Origin: Thuidium tamariscinum | Taxonomy: Eukaryota > Streptophyta > Bryopsida > Hypnales > Thuidiaceae | Reading direction: 5' to 3' | Length of the DNA stretch: 64,000 nt | NCBI GenBank assembly: GCA_947034885.2 | Contig: OX344754.2 | Location: 28,579,369-28,643,368, forward strand | Part shown: one piece after another, positions 62,763 to 64,000 of the stretch | How the letters are laid out: each line of letters opens with the position of its first letter | How positions within the stretch are numbered: the stretch's first letter is position 1 | Position numbers and translations under genes: made by a program | Notes under the pieces: generated by a model | What the model was told of the DNA's origin: nothing | Seen by the model: only the letters and a program-made list of their open reading frames with translations | Databases searched by the model: none

Positions 62763-63197
62763 TCAAAAGAGGTAACACGGGGACAAGCCCAAATCCTGCT
62801 GACTCGGTTTCTCGTAAGCAGAGGAGCACGCCATCGCCATTCGACTCACTCCGCGAGCTTTCTTGGGAGCAGGTGGGCAAATCTCCACATCGACATCCGG
62901 TATTTGGTGATCCGTGTCTTTGGGCGTCTCACATCCCGCATCCCGCGTGAGCTCTTCGCATTCACTGATCTCCAAACTCAAAGCGCAACACTGACCCCCC
63001 TTGGGCGTTCCCGAGCTTCCAGTAAACGAGGCAGCAGTCGTCGTCGTCGTCGTCGTCACAGTACGAACAGGGCGGAGACTCGGGAGCGAAACCCAGGCAT
63101 CCACGAGCGACAGACGGCTTCTTCTTCCAAACGGGCTCCCGAATCCCAAATTCTCCATAGCCTTGGGAGATTGTGTGTGCACCATAGTCGACGCCAT
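62763..63197 (-). CDS. SIAMESE-related (SMR) cyclin-dependent kinase inhibitor, copy B
   Basis: This intronless frame encodes 144 residues. Residues 89-100 read C-E-T-P-K-D-T-D-H-Q-I-P and residues 107-115 read C-P-P-A-P-K-K-A-R, the SMR signature that places it with plant CDK inhibitors acting on CDK-cyclin complexes in the nucleus. It shares R-L-S-L, a V-x-L-P motif, a threonine run and I-P-D-V-D-V with SMR-A, so the two are paralogues. In place of the C-terminal F-F-N-T-P-E-F-E-N-F of copy A it has A-Y-E-K-P-S-Q-Q-D-L: the proline aligns but the aromatic residues are lost. This could weaken or change partner binding. The start is the first ATG after an in-frame TAG, with G at -3 and GCG following. 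A start one codon earlier would be a GTG and is rejected. A plus-strand open frame of 282 codons across the gene is an antisense shadow. Confidence 0.92.
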   Translation of the reverse strand: MASTMVHTQSPKAMENLGFGSPFGRRSRLSLVDAWVSLPSLRPVRTVTTTTTTTAASFTGSSGTPKGGQCCALSLEISECEELTRDAGCETPKDTDHQIPDVDVEICPPAPKKARGVSRMAMACSSAYEKPSQQDLGLSPCYLF

Positions 63198-64000
63198 CAC
63201 AATCTGGGACTATCACAGAAACCCAACCCAAAGGACAGAATGAAAACCGTCGAGGTTCGTGACGAAGCTATAAAGCTAAGTGAAGAGCCCAGCGATGAGC
63301 GCAGGGGTTTAAGACACGAACATGGAGCGCGATCAGCGACGAGTCACAGAGAGGATGGTATAAATATAACCATCCTCCTCGTTTCCTTTCCCATTCGCAC
63401 TCACCCAACTTTCGATTTGTGCCAATCAAGTTCAAATAAAATTTGAAATCGCACCCACCTCTGGGGGCGTTCGGATTCGCTCGCGCCCGGGCCTCCGCCG
63501 CCGCGCGCGGAGCAGTCGTCGCGAGCAGCACGCGAGCAAGAGGAGGAAGTTAGGATCGGCCCCCCCAAGCGGGTCTGTAGCGTGCAAGTGGCTCCGTCTG
63601 GGGTGGGGCTAATTTCTCGCTCGCAGCCACTTGGGTTTTTCGATTTTTATCTTTAGGCCCCGCTGATTCAATGTCCTTGAATGTTTTTGACCCTACGCTC
63701 GTTACTTTTGTCCTCTCCGTCGCTGGTTTGAATTGATTGCTTTTGTGTATTGTGGGACAGACTAATTGCAGCGTCCTTCTAAATGGACCCCGAATGGCCC
63801 TGGGAGTGATGGGAAGCTGCCTCGGACGTGACTTATTATTAGGATGCGTCGTAACTTAAGTCAAACCCTTTCCTGGCTTAAGCCTAATTAGTTCACTGCA
63901 GTCAGTGTGGGACTGTGGGCAGGAAATGCAACTAATCAAATCGTCATGCTGTTTGTCGAGTCTGCTGGCGTGGTAAGAGTTGGCTGCTGGGAGAATCTCG
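63198..64000 (-). promoter_or_regulatory. 5' flank and probable promoter region of SMR-B
   Basis: This is among the most GC-rich DNA in the window, with a dense core at about 63460-63560. It is upstream of SMR-B in its direction of transcription, matching the GC-rich block upstream of SMR-A. No other gene was recognised, and the window ends inside this block. Confidence 0.5.
63357..63369 (-). promoter_or_regulatory. TATA-like box upstream of SMR-B
   Basis: The minus strand reads GGTTATATTTATACC, which contains a TATATTTA-type box about 160 bases upstream of the SMR-B start codon. That distance would leave an untranslated leader of roughly 130 bases. It sits in an otherwise GC-rich stretch, which makes it stand out. 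The match is nearly palindromic, so orientation is not certain. Confidence 0.45.

Noticed and set aside
63198-63200. SMR-B start one codon earlier
   Set aside because: That codon is GTG. The ATG at 63195-63197 is the first after an in-frame TAG.
62598-63446. 282-codon plus-strand open frame
   Set aside because: It is the antisense shadow of SMR-B. It is arginine- and serine-rich as expected from reading a GC-rich gene backwards, and has no recognisable domain.
1-64000. CRISPR array, prophage, operon or organellar insertion
   Set aside because: No regularly spaced identical repeats, no bacterial-type gene clusters and no recognisable chloroplast or mitochondrial genes were seen.

Overview
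The window reads as nuclear DNA of a land plant with a large, repeat-filled genome. It is mostly AT-rich. Almost every recognisable structure is a transposable element or its remnant, and only two intact protein-coding genes can be supported. A conifer or other gymnosperm would fit the low gene density, the old degraded elements and the gene family, but no single feature proves the species. I see no bacterial, organellar or viral gene arrangement, no CRISPR array and no operon.

Genes. Two intronless minus-strand genes encode SIAMESE-related (SMR) cyclin-dependent kinase inhibitors: SMR-A at 11719-12156 (145 aa) and SMR-B at 62763-63197 (144 aa). Both carry the SMR signature block C-E-T-P-K ... 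I-P-D-V-D-V ... C-P-P-A-P. Both lie in GC-richer islands (about 10.4-13.1 kb and 61.2-64.0 kb), on the same strand, 50.6 kb apart. They look like a dispersed tandem duplicate pair separated by transposon-filled DNA. SMR-A keeps the C-terminal FF..PEFENF motif; in SMR-B the corresponding stretch has lost the aromatic residues.

Transposons. (1) A degraded Ty1/copia element at 31517-35754 has short LTRs and a perfect 5-bp target duplication, and sits inside a copy of a small TIR element. (2) A decayed LINE lies on the minus strand at about 19.0-24.5 kb, with traces of endonuclease, reverse transcriptase and a C-terminal zinc knuckle; a second small LINE trace is at about 41.8 kb. (3) A 508-bp non-autonomous CACTA element at 9423-9930 has 70-bp TIRs and a 3-bp target duplication. 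(4) Several families of small TIR (MITE-like) elements occur. Most have TA target sites: family A (325-330 bp, at least five copies plus two longer tandem relatives), family B (400 bp, two copies, one carrying a nested family-C element), family C, family D, a GCTAGTATGTGAGC-ended family and singletons.

Layout. 1-2640: AT-rich, a degenerate minisatellite and an unexplained GC-richer block. 2641-3482: three adjacent TIR elements. 3.5-9.4 kb: featureless AT-rich. 9.4-9.9: CACTA. 10.4-13.1: SMR-A island. 13.3-18.9: scattered small elements. 19.0-24.5: LINE remnant. 24.5-31.3: AT-rich with one small composite element. 31.3-35.9: copia nested in family A. 36.0-36.6: short GC-richer island with exon-like signals. 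37-50: AT-rich with small elements and hairpins. 49.7-51.3: small elements and short tandem repeats. 52.3-53.8: GC-richer island without a recognised gene. 54-60.3: AT-rich with small elements. 61.2-64: SMR-B island. How the genes work together can only be inferred: both SMR products would bind CDK-cyclin complexes in the nucleus and restrain mitotic CDK activity.
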